Source: Evansella tamaricis (GTDB lineage: Bacteria > Bacillota > Bacilli > Bacillales > Salisediminibacteriaceae). From it: a DNA stretch of 61,953 nt. Below the pieces are notes generated by a model, which searched no databases, was not told where the DNA came from, and saw only the letters and a list, made by a program, of their open reading frames with translations. Position 1 is the stretch's first letter. The number at the start of each line of letters is the position of its first letter. The stretch covers positions 1 to 61,953 of the forward strand of contig NZ_JAHQCS010000169.1 of NCBI RefSeq assembly GCF_019042215.1. Direction: 5' to 3'. Shown here piece by piece: positions 10,023 through 17,694 of the stretch. The translations under genes were made by a program, and so were the position numbers.

Positions 10023-10409
10023 ATGAAAAAGATGATGATATATACGGCACTTTTACTATTCTTTATAAGTGTTATGGGTTGTGAAATGTCATCCGAAAGT
10101 GAAATCCAAGAAATTAGTACGTCAGAATTAGCCCAGTTATTGAAAGGTGACAATCAGGACTACTACTTTGTGGATGTCCGGGAAGAAGATGAATATAATG
10201 AAACTCATATAAAGGAAATGGTCAATGTCCCATTAAGTACATTAGATACGGAGTATTCTAAGATTCCGGAGGACAAGACAGTGGTTATTATCTGCCGCAG
10301 TGGTAACAGGAGTCTTCAGGCGGCCAATCTTTTAAAAGAGAACGGGTATAAAGATCTCATTAATGTAAAAGGCGGGATGCTGAAATGGGATGGAGAAGTA
10401 ACCGGATAA
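10023..10409 (+). CDS. Rhodanese-domain lipoprotein
   Basis: Single-domain sulfurtransferase exported and lipid-anchored outside the membrane. Residues 1-20 form a lipoprotein signal ending V-M-G-C. A complete rhodanese domain follows (VDVREEDEYNETHIK; active loop CRSGNRS with the catalytic Cys; final GGMLKWDG). ATG 10023 is chosen because a GGGGGG ribosome binding site sits seven bases upstream and the upstream ATG falls inside the -10 box. It heads a three-gene set with a degenerate rhodanese and the CstR repressor, all behind an operator, so persulfide-inducible autoregulated expression is likely. Confidence 0.85.
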   Translation: MKKMMIYTALLLFFISVMGCEMSSESEIQEISTSELAQLLKGDNQDYYFVDVREEDEYNETHIKEMVNVPLSTLDTEYSKIPEDKTVVIICRSGNRSLQAANLLKENGYKDLINVKGGMLKWDGEVTG

Positions 10410-10428
10410 CGATAAAGAAGGGTGTTGT

Positions 10429-10824
10429 ATGAATACATTGATGATATTTACTTTAACTATAATGACAGCACTCAGCATTGTAGTTTTTCAAAGATACTTT
10501 CCGGTGCGGGGAGTAAAAATGGTGAATCCCCAAACTATTAACAATGACGTGACCGTCTTAGATATTCGTGATTACAACGAAGCCTATAAAAATGAAAATA
10601 AAGGGATTGTAAATATCCCGTTACCGTATTTAAATCGATTTTACAGTGAAATTAACGGAGAGAAAATTTTGGTTTTGTCTTCTGACAGTGTGGGGAAAAA
10701 CCTAAGTGTCCGGTTTTTAAGAAAAAAGGGGTTCAAAATAGAAGGATATTATATAATGCACGATAAAAAGTGTGACACATTATTCTGTACGATAAACCGA
10801 AGGAGAGAATGTCGTGAATTATAA
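10429..10824 (+). CDS. Membrane-anchored degenerate rhodanese-like protein
   Basis: A 131-residue protein with one N-terminal membrane helix (residues 1-22) and a rhodanese-like fold (VTVLDIRDYNEAY..., ..IVNIPLPYL..). At the position of the catalytic loop it reads LSSDSVGKNLS, so the active-site Cys is absent. The C-terminus (CDTLFC...RREC) is Cys-rich and basic instead. It overlaps cstR by 11 bases. It may be a binding or scaffold protein, or a decaying paralogue of the membrane-anchored rhodanese at 11865, whose N-terminus it resembles (QRYFPVRGVKM versus QKILPAKGITH). Confidence 0.75.
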   Translation: MNTLMIFTLTIMTALSIVVFQRYFPVRGVKMVNPQTINNDVTVLDIRDYNEAYKNENKGIVNIPLPYLNRFYSEINGEKILVLSSDSVGKNLSVRFLRKKGFKIEGYYIMHDKKCDTLFCTINRRRECREL

Positions 10825-11074
10825 TGATCAAATGAAAAATAGAATGAAACGAATTGAAGGACAAGTTAAAGGGATTTTAAGGATGATGGAAGAAGGAAAA
10901 GACTGTAAAGAAATTGTTGTACAAATGTCTGCTGCAAGAAATGCGTTAGATCGCACTCTCGGATTAGTGGTAAGTACAAACCTGGAACATTGTGTTCGGG
11001 AGCAAATGGAAAAGGGAGAAGAAACAGATACTCTTATTCAAGAAGCGGTTAACCTATTAGTAAAAAGCAGGTAA
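10814..11074 (+). CDS. cstR: CsoR-family persulfide-sensing repressor (CstR type)
   Basis: An all-helical 86-residue DUF156/CsoR-family repressor. Two cysteines at positions 31 and 60 match the dithiol pair that forms di-, tri- and tetrasulfide crosslinks in CstR. The His expected in the copper site of CsoR is not at its usual place, so sulfur sensing is favoured over Cu(I). GTG 10814 has AGGAGAGAA upstream. Five ATACC-type palindromes at 8092, 9973, 11242, 11295 and 13013 are probable binding sites. The protein should release DNA when reactive sulfur species accumulate. Confidence 0.85.
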   Translation: MNYNDQMKNRMKRIEGQVKGILRMMEEGKDCKEIVVQMSAARNALDRTLGLVVSTNLEHCVREQMEKGEETDTLIQEAVNLLVKSR

Positions 11075-11214
11075 AACACTAGTGGGAAAGGGTTTAACAT
11101 TCGTGAACGAAGACCATTGTCGGAGATGAGGGCATTGCTGTCTTTTTTAAAAAAAGGCCTTCTGGAATTTTATAGCTCCACCGATATGGTTACTGTAAAA
11201 CTAGAGTAAAGATG

Positions 11215-11257
11215 TTGACATCTATTTTTAAACCATTTATTATACCTGTAGGGGTAT
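11215..11257 (+). promoter_or_regulatory. Sigma-A promoter overlapped by CstR-like operator (site 3)
   Basis: TTGACA, a 17-base spacer and TATTAT (11238-11243) make a strong promoter. ATACCTGTAGGGGTAT (11242-11257) overlaps the -10, an ideal repressor position. It reads into the DsrE-like gene. Confidence 0.75.
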
Positions 11258-11294
11258 ATGGAAGGAGGATGCCAATATTTTTTTAGTTTTGTAT

Positions 11295-11310
11295 ATACCT
11301 ATACGGGTAT
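11295..11310 (+). promoter_or_regulatory. CstR-like operator (site 4)
   Basis: ATACCTATACGGGTAT lies 53 bases after site 3 and 46 bases before the DsrE-like start. Two operators in one leader suggest tight or cooperative repression. Confidence 0.65.
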
Positions 11311-11355
11311 ATGTAATTGGAGGGAGTAAAATAAAAAAGAAGGTGAGTGAAAGAC

Positions 11356-11835
11356 ATGGCAGATCCAAAAAAGACAACGATCGTATTATTCAGTGGAGAC
11401 TATGATAAAGCAATGGCAGCTTACATCATTGCTAATGGAGCCGCGGCTTATGATCACGACGTAACTATTTTTCATACGTTTTGGGGATTAAACGCTTTAC
11501 GCCTTGATAGTCCTATTTCCGCTCAAAAAGGATTTCTTGAAAAAATGTTTGGGAGAATGATGCCCCGTGGAGCAGATAAAATGGGGTTATCAAAGATGAA
11601 CTTTGCAGGGATGGGGCCAAAAATGATTAAGCATGTCATTAAAAAACATAATGCAATGACATTGCCCCAACTAATTGAAATGGCCAACGAACAAAATATT
11701 AAACTTGTTGCATGTACGATGACAATGGATCTTCTTGGCCTTCAAGAGAAGGAGCTAATGGATGGAATTGACTATGCGGGAGTTGCTGCCTATCTAGGAG
11801 ATGCGTCAGAAGGAAATGTGAACTTATTTATTTAA
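11356..11835 (+). CDS. DsrE/DsrF-like sulfur-relay protein
   Basis: Soluble protein of 159 aa of the DsrE2 type (TIVLFSGDYDKAMAAYIIANGAA; VACTMTMDLLG with the conserved Cys). Relatives carry sulfane sulfur as a Cys-persulfide between rhodaneses and TusA. ATG 11356 has AGGTGAG nine bases upstream; the GTG at 11347 directly abuts that sequence. It opens the main sulfur operon behind operators 3 and 4. In S. aureus CstA, TusA, rhodanese and DsrE domains are fused; here the DsrE part is separate. Confidence 0.83.
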   Translation: MADPKKTTIVLFSGDYDKAMAAYIIANGAAAYDHDVTIFHTFWGLNALRLDSPISAQKGFLEKMFGRMMPRGADKMGLSKMNFAGMGPKMIKHVIKKHNAMTLPQLIEMANEQNIKLVACTMTMDLLGLQEKELMDGIDYAGVAAYLGDASEGNVNLFI

Positions 11836-11864
11836 AGTACAATAAATAGACAAGGAGATTAATC

Positions 11865-12227
11865 ATGGAAACAGTAGTATTATTAATTTTGATTTCAATT
11901 ATTGGCGTCTTTCTTTTTCAAAAAATCTTACCTGCAAAAGGGATTACACATATGACAACCTCAGATTTAAAAAAACTGAAAGACAAAGGGAAATACGAAT
12001 TTGTGGATGTTCGTACTCCTTCAGAATATAAAGGGAATCACATTAATGGATTTAAAAACATTCCCGTACATGAATTAAAGCAGCGGGTACATGAATTAAA
12101 CAAAGAGAAAGAAGTGATAGTCATCTGTCAAAGTGGAATAAGGAGTAACACAGCAGCAAAAATATTAAAAAAAATGGGTTTTCCTAAAGTAACCAACGTA
12201 AAGGGAGGCATGTCTTCTTGGATGTGA
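11865..12227 (+). CDS. Membrane-anchored rhodanese
   Basis: Sulfurtransferase of 120 aa with one N-terminal membrane helix (residues 1-20) and an intact rhodanese domain (FVDVRTPSEYKGNHI; catalytic loop CQSGIRS; GGMSSWM end). It lies 29 bases behind the DsrE-like gene with GGAGATT as ribosome binding site. It probably presents persulfide at the membrane surface within the CstR-controlled relay. Confidence 0.85.
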   Translation: METVVLLILISIIGVFLFQKILPAKGITHMTTSDLKKLKDKGKYEFVDVRTPSEYKGNHINGFKNIPVHELKQRVHELNKEKEVIVICQSGIRSNTAAKILKKMGFPKVTNVKGGMSSWM

Positions 12228-12266
12228 CAGATGTAATTAAAAGGAGGGGAATAAGGAAGGGGAGAG

Positions 12267-12362
12267 ATGACACCTTCAGAATAACTTGAATTACTTCGTT
12301 TCGATGTAGTTAAAATGTCAGGCGGAATTATCCAGTGGGATGAGAAAGTATTAATACTTTAG
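12267..12362 (+). pseudogene. Rhodanese gene remnant
   Basis: Reading from ATG 12267 gives MTPSE-stop-LELLRFDVVKM then SGGIIQWDEKVLIL and a stop. The start looks like a rhodanese N-terminus and the end like the GGMxxWDGEV close of the domain. The core with the catalytic loop is deleted and an in-frame TAA interrupts the rest. A good ribosome binding site (AAGGAGGGGA) remains upstream. It is best read as an internally deleted extra rhodanese copy. Confidence 0.6.
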
Positions 12363-12372
12363 GAGGGTATGT

Positions 12373-12942
12373 ATGATTAATACAGATAAAATTCTGGACG
12401 CAAAAGGACTGGCATGTCCCATGCCTATTGTAAAGACGAAACAAATAATGAATGAGCTTTTACCAGGGGAAGTATTAGAAGTTCAGGCAACAGATAAAGG
12501 GTCAACTGCTGATTTAAAAGCTTGGACAGAGCGAGTTGGTCATCAGTATATTGGAACAATAGATGAGGGAAATAGTCTAAAGCATTATGTGCGGAAGGCT
12601 AGTAAATCGGAAGAAAAAAAAGAAACAACTTATAAGGATATTGTATCAAATGATGAATTACTTGAGCAGATTCAATTAAACAACAAGTTAGTAATAGTGG
12701 ATGTTCGTGAAGAAGCGGAATATACTTTCAATCATATCCCAGGAACATTATCCATTCCCATAGGAGAGTTAACGAATCGACTTCATGAATTAAACGGGGA
12801 AGACAATATCTTTCTAGTTTGTAGAACGGGTAATCGAAGTGATTTAGCAGCGCAACTATTAGTGGAAAACGGCTTCAAAAAAGTAAAGAACGTAGTACCG
12901 GGAATGAGTGCATGGAATGGTCCAATGGAGAGTGGTGTTTAA
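12373..12942 (+). CDS. TusA-rhodanese fusion (CstA-like)
   Basis: Two-domain sulfur carrier of 189 aa. The TusA domain (residues 5-75) has the L-A-C-P-M-P motif whose Cys bears a persulfide. A short charged linker leads to a rhodanese domain (about 90-185) with the catalytic loop CRTGNRS and GMSAWNG end. This equals the first two thirds of S. aureus CstA, whose third (DsrE) domain is encoded separately at 11356. Likely role: passing sulfur from persulfides toward the oxidising enzyme encoded next. Confidence 0.87.
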   Translation: MINTDKILDAKGLACPMPIVKTKQIMNELLPGEVLEVQATDKGSTADLKAWTERVGHQYIGTIDEGNSLKHYVRKASKSEEKKETTYKDIVSNDELLEQIQLNNKLVIVDVREEAEYTFNHIPGTLSIPIGELTNRLHELNGEDNIFLVCRTGNRSDLAAQLLVENGFKKVKNVVPGMSAWNGPMESGV

Positions 12943-13012
12943 AAGAAAATGTTAAATCTCGGTGGACATTAAAATAATGGTATGAGGGATTACTATTTTT
13001 TTGATTAACTAA

Positions 13013-13028
13013 ATACTATGGGGGGTAT
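13013..13028 (+). promoter_or_regulatory. CstR-like operator overlapping a ribosome binding site (site 5)
   Basis: ATACTATGGGGGGTAT keeps the ATAC...GGGGTAT frame of the other four sites. Its GGGGGG is also the ribosome binding site for ATG 13030, so operator and translation signal are the same bases. Confidence 0.5.
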
Positions 13029-13029
13029 T

Positions 13030-14160
13030 ATGGTGTCGGTAAAAGAAATTAGTGCGAAGGATATTGCAAAAAAAGTAATTGAAAAGGACCCGCTTTTTAT
13101 ACTAGATGTTCGGAATGAAAGTGACTTTCAGGACTGGAAAATAGAAGGAGAAAGTATTACCCACCTCAATGTTCCATACTTTGATCTATTGGACGGAGTG
13201 GACGGGATACTTGATAAAATTCCTATCGATAAAGAAGTCCTTGTAGTCTGTGCTAAAGAAGGTTCATCTCTTATGGTGGCGGAAATGTTATCGTCAGAAG
13301 GAATAGATACAGCATACCTTAAAGGGGGTATGAAGACATGGAGTGAACATTTGGAACCGGTGAAAATAGGGGATTTATCTGATGGCGGGGAATTGTACCA
13401 ATTTGTTCGGCTTGGGAAGGGTTGCTTATCGTATATGGCAGTGTCCAACAGGGAGGCAGCAGTCATTGATTCCATTAGGACGGTAGAGGTCTACTTGGAT
13501 TTTGCCGAAAAAAAGGGAGTAAAGATAACCCAAGTTATGGATACTCATCTGCATGCTGATCACATTTCCGGAGGTAGAAGGATAGCGGAAAAGACAGGGG
13601 CTACTTATTGGCTCCCGCCAAAGGATGCAGAAGAAGTACAGTTTTCCTACGAGCCATTAAAGGATGGAACTAGTATTAACATTGGAAATACGACCTTGGC
13701 TATTCAATCTTTGTATACTCCAGGTCATACAATCGGTTCCACATCATTTGTGGTCGATGATCGGTTTTTATTAACTGGTGATATTCTTTTTGTGGATTCG
13801 ATAGGTCGTCCTGACCTAGCTGGATTAGCTCAGGATTGGGTCGGAGATTTAAGGGAAACACTTTACCGTCGATATAAAGAACTTTCTGGAGAGTTACTTG
13901 TTCTTCCCGCCCATTTTATGATCATGGAAGAATTAAATGGAGATGGAAGTGTATCAGCCAAGCTAGAAGAATTATTTGCAACAAATCACGGATTAAATAT
14001 GGAAAAGGAAGAGGAATTTCGCAATTTAGTAACTGAAAATCTGCCACCGCAGCCAAACTCCTATCAAGAAATCCGGAAAACAAATATGGGTAAAGTGAGC
14101 CCGGACGAAGAAGAACAACGGGAAATGGAGATTGGTCCTAACCGGTGTGCCGTCCGTTAA
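13030..14160 (+). CDS. Rhodanese/metallo-beta-lactamase fusion, persulfide dioxygenase-like (CstB related)
   Basis: A 376-residue protein with an N-terminal rhodanese domain ([14 protein letters not shown]; loop VCAKEGSS with the Cys) and a C-terminal metallo-beta-lactamase domain of the ETHE1/persulfide-dioxygenase type. The latter has [13 protein letters not shown]-like iron ligands (H-x-H-x-D-H), PGHTIGS and [17 protein letters not shown]. Such proteins oxidise persulfides to sulfite or thiosulfate. Domain order is the reverse of classical CstB (MBL first). ATG 13030 is used because GGGGGG lies four bases before it. It is the last gene of the sulfur island. Confidence 0.85.
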   Translation: MVSVKEISAKDIAKKVIEKDPLFILDVRNESDFQDWKIEGESITHLNVPYFDLLDGVDGILDKIPIDKEVLVVCAKEGSSLMVAEMLSSEGIDTAYLKGGMKTWSEHLEPVKIGDLSDGGELYQFVRLGKGCLSYMAVSNREAAVIDSIRTVEVYLDFAEKKGVKITQVMDTHLHADHISGGRRIAEKTGATYWLPPKDAEEVQFSYEPLKDGTSINIGNTTLAIQSLYTPGHTIGSTSFVVDDRFLLTGDILFVDSIGRPDLAGLAQDWVGDLRETLYRRYKELSGELLVLPAHFMIMEELNGDGSVSAKLEELFATNHGLNMEKEEEFRNLVTENLPPQPNSYQEIRKTNMGKVSPDEEEQREMEIGPNRCAVR

Positions 14161-14182
14161 CAAATAGACAAGAATTAGACAA

Positions 14183-14249
14183 GGACCTGGTCCCGCACAA
14201 ATTTATGACAATTTAGAAATCTGTCACTATATTGTGCGGGACCAGGTCC
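14183..14249. repeat. Inverted pair of TTGTGCGGGACC repeats, likely terminator
   Basis: GGACCTGGTCCCGCACAA and its exact 18-base complement are separated by 31 bases. They can form a long hairpin between the convergent genes at 13030 and 14493. This is the same family as 7952-7976. Confidence 0.75.
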
Positions 14250-14271
14250 GTGAATTCCAAGTGATTCTATT

Positions 14272-14493
14272 CTACGTGTACGAATTTAATTCACTAATAA
14301 GCAGTTCAAACTGATTCGGATCTTCAAATCGATTAGGGTTCCAATTTGCCTGAATCCAATCTCGGAGTTCTGTTGGTGTTTCAAAAAATTCTCCGGTCGT
14401 GTCGGCATTCCTCAACATGTATCTTCCGTTATCTTCATCGATAGTAACTTCACATGGTAGTGCCCCATCCTTCGCCTTAATTTCAAACTCCAT
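14272..14493 (-). CDS. Small hypothetical protein
   Basis: A 73-residue acidic soluble protein with an alternating pattern suggestive of a small beta sheet (FEIKAKDGALPCEVTIDE) and a C-terminal helix. No signal peptide or membrane segment. The ribosome binding site is weak (AAAAGG, with GGAG farther upstream). It looks like a conserved Bacillaceae hypothetical, but I recognise no family. Confidence 0.6.
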   Translation of the reverse strand: MEFEIKAKDGALPCEVTIDEDNGRYMLRNADTTGEFFETPTELRDWIQANWNPNRFEDPNQFELLISELNSYT

Positions 14494-14645
14494 CCTTTTA
14501 CCATCTCCTTGTGTCTTGTGTCTTGGCTTTGGCTTCTTTACTTAAAATAGTTTGCAAATATTCACCACAAAATACACCTCTTTATTCAAAAATTTACAAA
14601 CTGATAGAATCTACGATAATTATTTTTTCAAAAATAAAAAAAAGG

Positions 14646-14673
14646 TGTAACATTATTTAGGTGCAGACGTTTA
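14646..14673 (+). promoter_or_regulatory. ECF-type promoter
   Basis: TGTAAC (14646-14651), exactly 16 bases, then CGTTTA (14668-14673). This is close to the TGAAAC-N16-CGTC promoter class of Bacillus ECF sigma factors and sits 21 bases before the sigma gene, consistent with autoregulation. Confidence 0.75.
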
Positions 14674-14694
14674 AATTAGGAAGGGAGGGGCGGA

Positions 14695-15225
14695 ATGAAG
14701 AAGGACACAAAGCAGGATGAGTTGGAACAAATCTATTTAATATTCGCCAAACCCCTTTATTTTTACCTTCTAAAACTGACGGGATCCCATCATACAGCGG
14801 AAGAATTGGTCCAGGAAACTTTTTATCGTGCCACATTGTCCCTTGATTTGTTTCATGAGCAGGAAGTGAAAAGCTGGCTATTTAAGGTAGCCCGAAATGC
14901 TTATATGGATGAATGGAGGAAGCGGAAGCGGTGGAAATGGGTTTCCTTTTTCGAACAGGTGATTGATTCAAAGGAATTTCTTAGTCCTTATGGAATACCT
15001 GAGGAGGATTTAGCAGAAAAAGAAAAATTAGGGGAGGTTAATGATGTCTTGGAACTTCTCCCTGAACAATACCGATCTATTCTGTACTTGCGGGAGCATG
15101 AGGAATTTTCCTACGAACAGATTGGAGAAACATTAGAGCTGTCGGGAGATCAGGTGAAAATAACTCTCTACCGGGCAAGGCAAAAATTTAAGACACTTTC
15201 ACAGCGGATGGGCAAAACCTTTTAA
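14695..15225 (+). CDS. ECF RNA polymerase sigma factor
   Basis: Sigma-70 family ECF factor of 176 aa. Region 2 (residues 10-85) includes AEELVQETFYRA and the -10-reading SWLFKVARNAYMDEWRKRKR. Region 4 (about 115-170) includes LPEQYRSILYLREHEEFSYEQIGETL and a basic recognition helix (VKITLYRARQKF). It is paired with a membrane protein 50 bases downstream that looks like its anti-sigma. In B. subtilis such pairs answer cell-envelope stress. Confidence 0.9.
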   Translation: MKKDTKQDELEQIYLIFAKPLYFYLLKLTGSHHTAEELVQETFYRATLSLDLFHEQEVKSWLFKVARNAYMDEWRKRKRWKWVSFFEQVIDSKEFLSPYGIPEEDLAEKEKLGEVNDVLELLPEQYRSILYLREHEEFSYEQIGETLELSGDQVKITLYRARQKFKTLSQRMGKTF

Positions 15226-15276
15226 AGATACAGTGATACATTAATATGACATTACAGTAGGGGTGGAGTGATACTA

Positions 15277-16296
15277 GTGGAATGGAATGAAGAAAAGGCA
15301 CAACAAATACTAAAAAAGCATAAAAACCGTTTTTCATTGAGGCTTTCGTTTAAAATAATTCGCGTAGGCGTATCGATCCTGTTTCTTCTTTGGATTTATC
15401 TATTAATTTTATCAATCGTTTATCACACTAGTACGGTTAGTGAACGGAATATATTTATACAGAAACTGGCTATCGACTGGACAGATGCGGAATATACAAC
15501 GGATATTGGGCTTTGGGATGGAGACGCAGATATTTCTCCGTTTTTTACACAGCGAATTGAAATCCCTATTGAGCGGCGAATTGGAAAAACAAATTATGTA
15601 GTTTCTAATGCCACATTAACGAAACCTGTCATATCAGCTTTTTCCCATTTTGAAATCCAAAGACCATATCCATATGAATCCAATGTTGAAAGGTTTCGAT
15701 TTTTTCTGCCATATCATCCGGAAACAGGAAAGAATTTGGGAGGGAACCAACCTCATGGTGTTTGGGAGACATTGGAGATGATTCATGAAGGGTACGTGGG
15801 AGATTTTGCCTTCTCCACCGATGACTATCATTCACCTGAAGAATTAATAAATTTGCTGGAAGACTATGATCTGGATATCCTTTGGATGCCTTTGTATATG
15901 GGAGAATACGATTCTTTCAGTGAGCATGGATATAGTGGAGGAGGTAATTCCATGTCCTTACATCAACAGTGGGGATTATCTGGGGCGAGGGAAGTATCCG
16001 AAGATTACATGGGTGGCAGTTTAATAAGAGTTTTGGATGGAGGTTCAGTTGAAGAAAGTAAAGAAGCAATGCTTCAGAATATGGATTTCTTGCTGAAAAA
16101 CCATAAGAAGAATGCGGAGCAATTACTTGGAACGCAATATCTCCAAGAGCGATATGATTACTTGCATAGTAATGGGTTTCAAGTTTACGGGGCTGTAGTA
16201 ACGGGACCTGTTAAGGAGTTGTTAAAACTCCGTGAGCAGGAGGGAATTCACAGTTTTTATCTTGGTGAGTTTAAACCATGGAATTGGAGTCAGTAA
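15277..16296 (+). CDS. Membrane anti-sigma factor
   Basis: A 339-residue protein with a short cytoplasmic N-terminus (WNEEKAQQILKKHKNRFSLRLS), one membrane helix (near residues 30-50) and a large extracellular domain. This architecture matches the Sigma_reg_N/Sigma_reg_C anti-sigma type of Firmicutes. GTG 15277 is preferred since GGTGGAGTG ends six bases before it; GTG 15268 lies within that sequence. Together with the sigma gene it should form an operon in which the outer domain senses an envelope signal. Confidence 0.8.
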   Translation: MEWNEEKAQQILKKHKNRFSLRLSFKIIRVGVSILFLLWIYLLILSIVYHTSTVSERNIFIQKLAIDWTDAEYTTDIGLWDGDADISPFFTQRIEIPIERRIGKTNYVVSNATLTKPVISAFSHFEIQRPYPYESNVERFRFFLPYHPETGKNLGGNQPHGVWETLEMIHEGYVGDFAFSTDDYHSPEELINLLEDYDLDILWMPLYMGEYDSFSEHGYSGGGNSMSLHQQWGLSGAREVSEDYMGGSLIRVLDGGSVEESKEAMLQNMDFLLKNHKKNAEQLLGTQYLQERYDYLHSNGFQVYGAVVTGPVKELLKLREQEGIHSFYLGEFKPWNWSQ

Positions 16297-16376
16297 AATG
16301 TATGTGCTATCCCATCTTAGGTAGAGAAAAATAAGTGTATGCATTCACTAATTTTAAATCACAAAATATAAAAAAT

Positions 16377-16496
16377 GAGGCTGGGACATAACTAAAGTGT
16401 TTAATTGAAAATCCGAACAATTTTCCGTAGCTAATGATTGCATCGAATATCAGCCCAATCGGATTTTTCATTGATTAAAACACTGTCCCAGCTTCT
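16377..16496. repeat. GAGGCTGGGACA long hairpin repeat, copy 1
   Basis: Arms beginning GCTGGGACA and ending TGTCCCAGC, with further pairing of AGTGTTTAAT/GATTAAAACACT and TGAAAATCCGA/TCGGATTTTTCA. A second copy lies at 43276-43397. It sits between convergent genes and may terminate both. The remaining DNA from 16297 to 16535 holds nothing else. Confidence 0.75.
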
Positions 16497-16535
16497 CAAT
16501 TTTAGTGATTTAGGACAAATCTTAAATGGATACTA

Positions 16536-16946
16536 TTAACTAAATTGAGCAAATGCGACTAAAGAACCTTTATCGCAGGAAACAAAATTATTTTTTTCAT
16601 AAAAGTGTCTCACATCAGGAGCTTCTTCGGTCAATAGAACTTTTTGACGGACATTTTTATACTTTTCCAGGATTTGTTGAATTAGTTGAGTTGCGATACC
16701 TTGATTTTGATACTCATTTAATACAAGTATATCTTGTATATATATTATTGTTAGTCCATCTCCAACAACACGAATTAATCCCACTAATTCTTTTCCGTTC
16801 CAAGCAGATATTACTTCTAAAGACCGTGAAATTGATTGATGTAAAACTTCTAAATCCTGTGTATATGCATACCACTTTACATCATTATATAATCTTTCTA
16901 ATTGTTCTCTACTAATATCATTATTGTTATTAAACGTTATCGACAT
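16536..16946 (-). CDS. GNAT-family N-acetyltransferase
   Basis: A 136-residue acetyl-CoA-dependent acetyltransferase. The core motif is visible: IIYIQDILVLNEYQNQGIATQLIQQIL (motif A, Q/N-x-x-G-I-A) and a late RHFYEKNNF segment. GAGGAGGG precedes the ATG. Substrate unknown; the compact single-domain form resembles YjcF/ElaA-like proteins. It stands alone. Confidence 0.85.
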   Translation of the reverse strand: MSITFNNNNDISREQLERLYNDVKWYAYTQDLEVLHQSISRSLEVISAWNGKELVGLIRVVGDGLTIIYIQDILVLNEYQNQGIATQLIQQILEKYKNVRQKVLLTEEAPDVRHFYEKNNFVSCDKGSLVAFAQFS

Positions 16947-17153
16947 TTATAACCCTCCTCAAATTTTTATTTTGTTGAGGATTTTCGTAATCTTTCCACT
17001 GTCTTATACCTCCTTTCAATTAGTTCTCTAGTTGTATACTATTTCCAATCACCTTCACCATAGTCCCGTTTTAATGGTTGACAATTGAGTATCCAAAAAA
17101 CTCCCCTTCAACTAGTCGCCCGGTTTGCTTATCAGAAGCAACTTCTTGTGCTA

Positions 17154-17444
17154 TCACTCTCCGCTAGTGAATGAACTTCCTTTGTGTCTTTGCTTAAAAC
17201 CCCTTATTAAAAGGACAAAGGAGATAATAAGTAAGAGTATACTAAATATAAAAAATCCAATAGCATATGTAGTGATATTTTCTTCGGGTACATTGTCATT
17301 TATTTCGAAGGTTAAAAAGTAAACTCCTATACCATCTCCATCAACATCAGTCCCTAGTGACCATAATTCTAATCCTTTGTTAAACGATAAAACGCCAATT
17401 AAAATCAGAACACCTACCAATAACCAACGACTTATAGTATTCAT
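17154..17444 (-). CDS. Small two-helix membrane protein
   Basis: A 96-residue protein with hydrophobic segments at about residues 7-27 and 60-82, an acidic extracellular loop between them and a basic, Ser-rich tail. The ATG at 17444 is used because GAGGGTGACACA lies just upstream; an earlier in-frame ATG at 17507 has none. No family recognised. From 17445 to 17660 no other gene was seen. Confidence 0.6.
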   Translation of the reverse strand: MNTISRWLLVGVLILIGVLSFNKGLELWSLGTDVDGDGIGVYFLTFEINDNVPEENITTYAIGFFIFSILLLIISFVLLIRGFKQRHKGSSFTSGE

Positions 17445-17660
17445 TGTGTCACCCTCATCCCTTACTCCTATTTTTTTGAAAAATTCAGTGCCTGAAATTC
17501 GAATCAAGTTACATATTAGCTCTTTAATTCAATAAAAAGGAGCATAATTCCTTCTTACACAGGCGAATAGGGACACAAGTGATGTAATCATTGTTCAAAT
17601 AAAGCAGGTTCTTTAAGTACATAGTTCACAAAATCACATTAATACTGCTATTTATAAAAC

Positions 17661-17687
17661 AAAAAGGCTCTAAGGTAAGAGCCTTTT
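17661..17687 (-). terminator. Terminator of the SDR gene
   Basis: Read on the minus strand, AAGGCTCTTACC pairs with GGTAAGAGCC-type sequence (AGGCTCT/AGAGCCT arms) and runs into TTTTTG. Confidence 0.75.
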
Positions 17688-17694
17688 GAATAGT

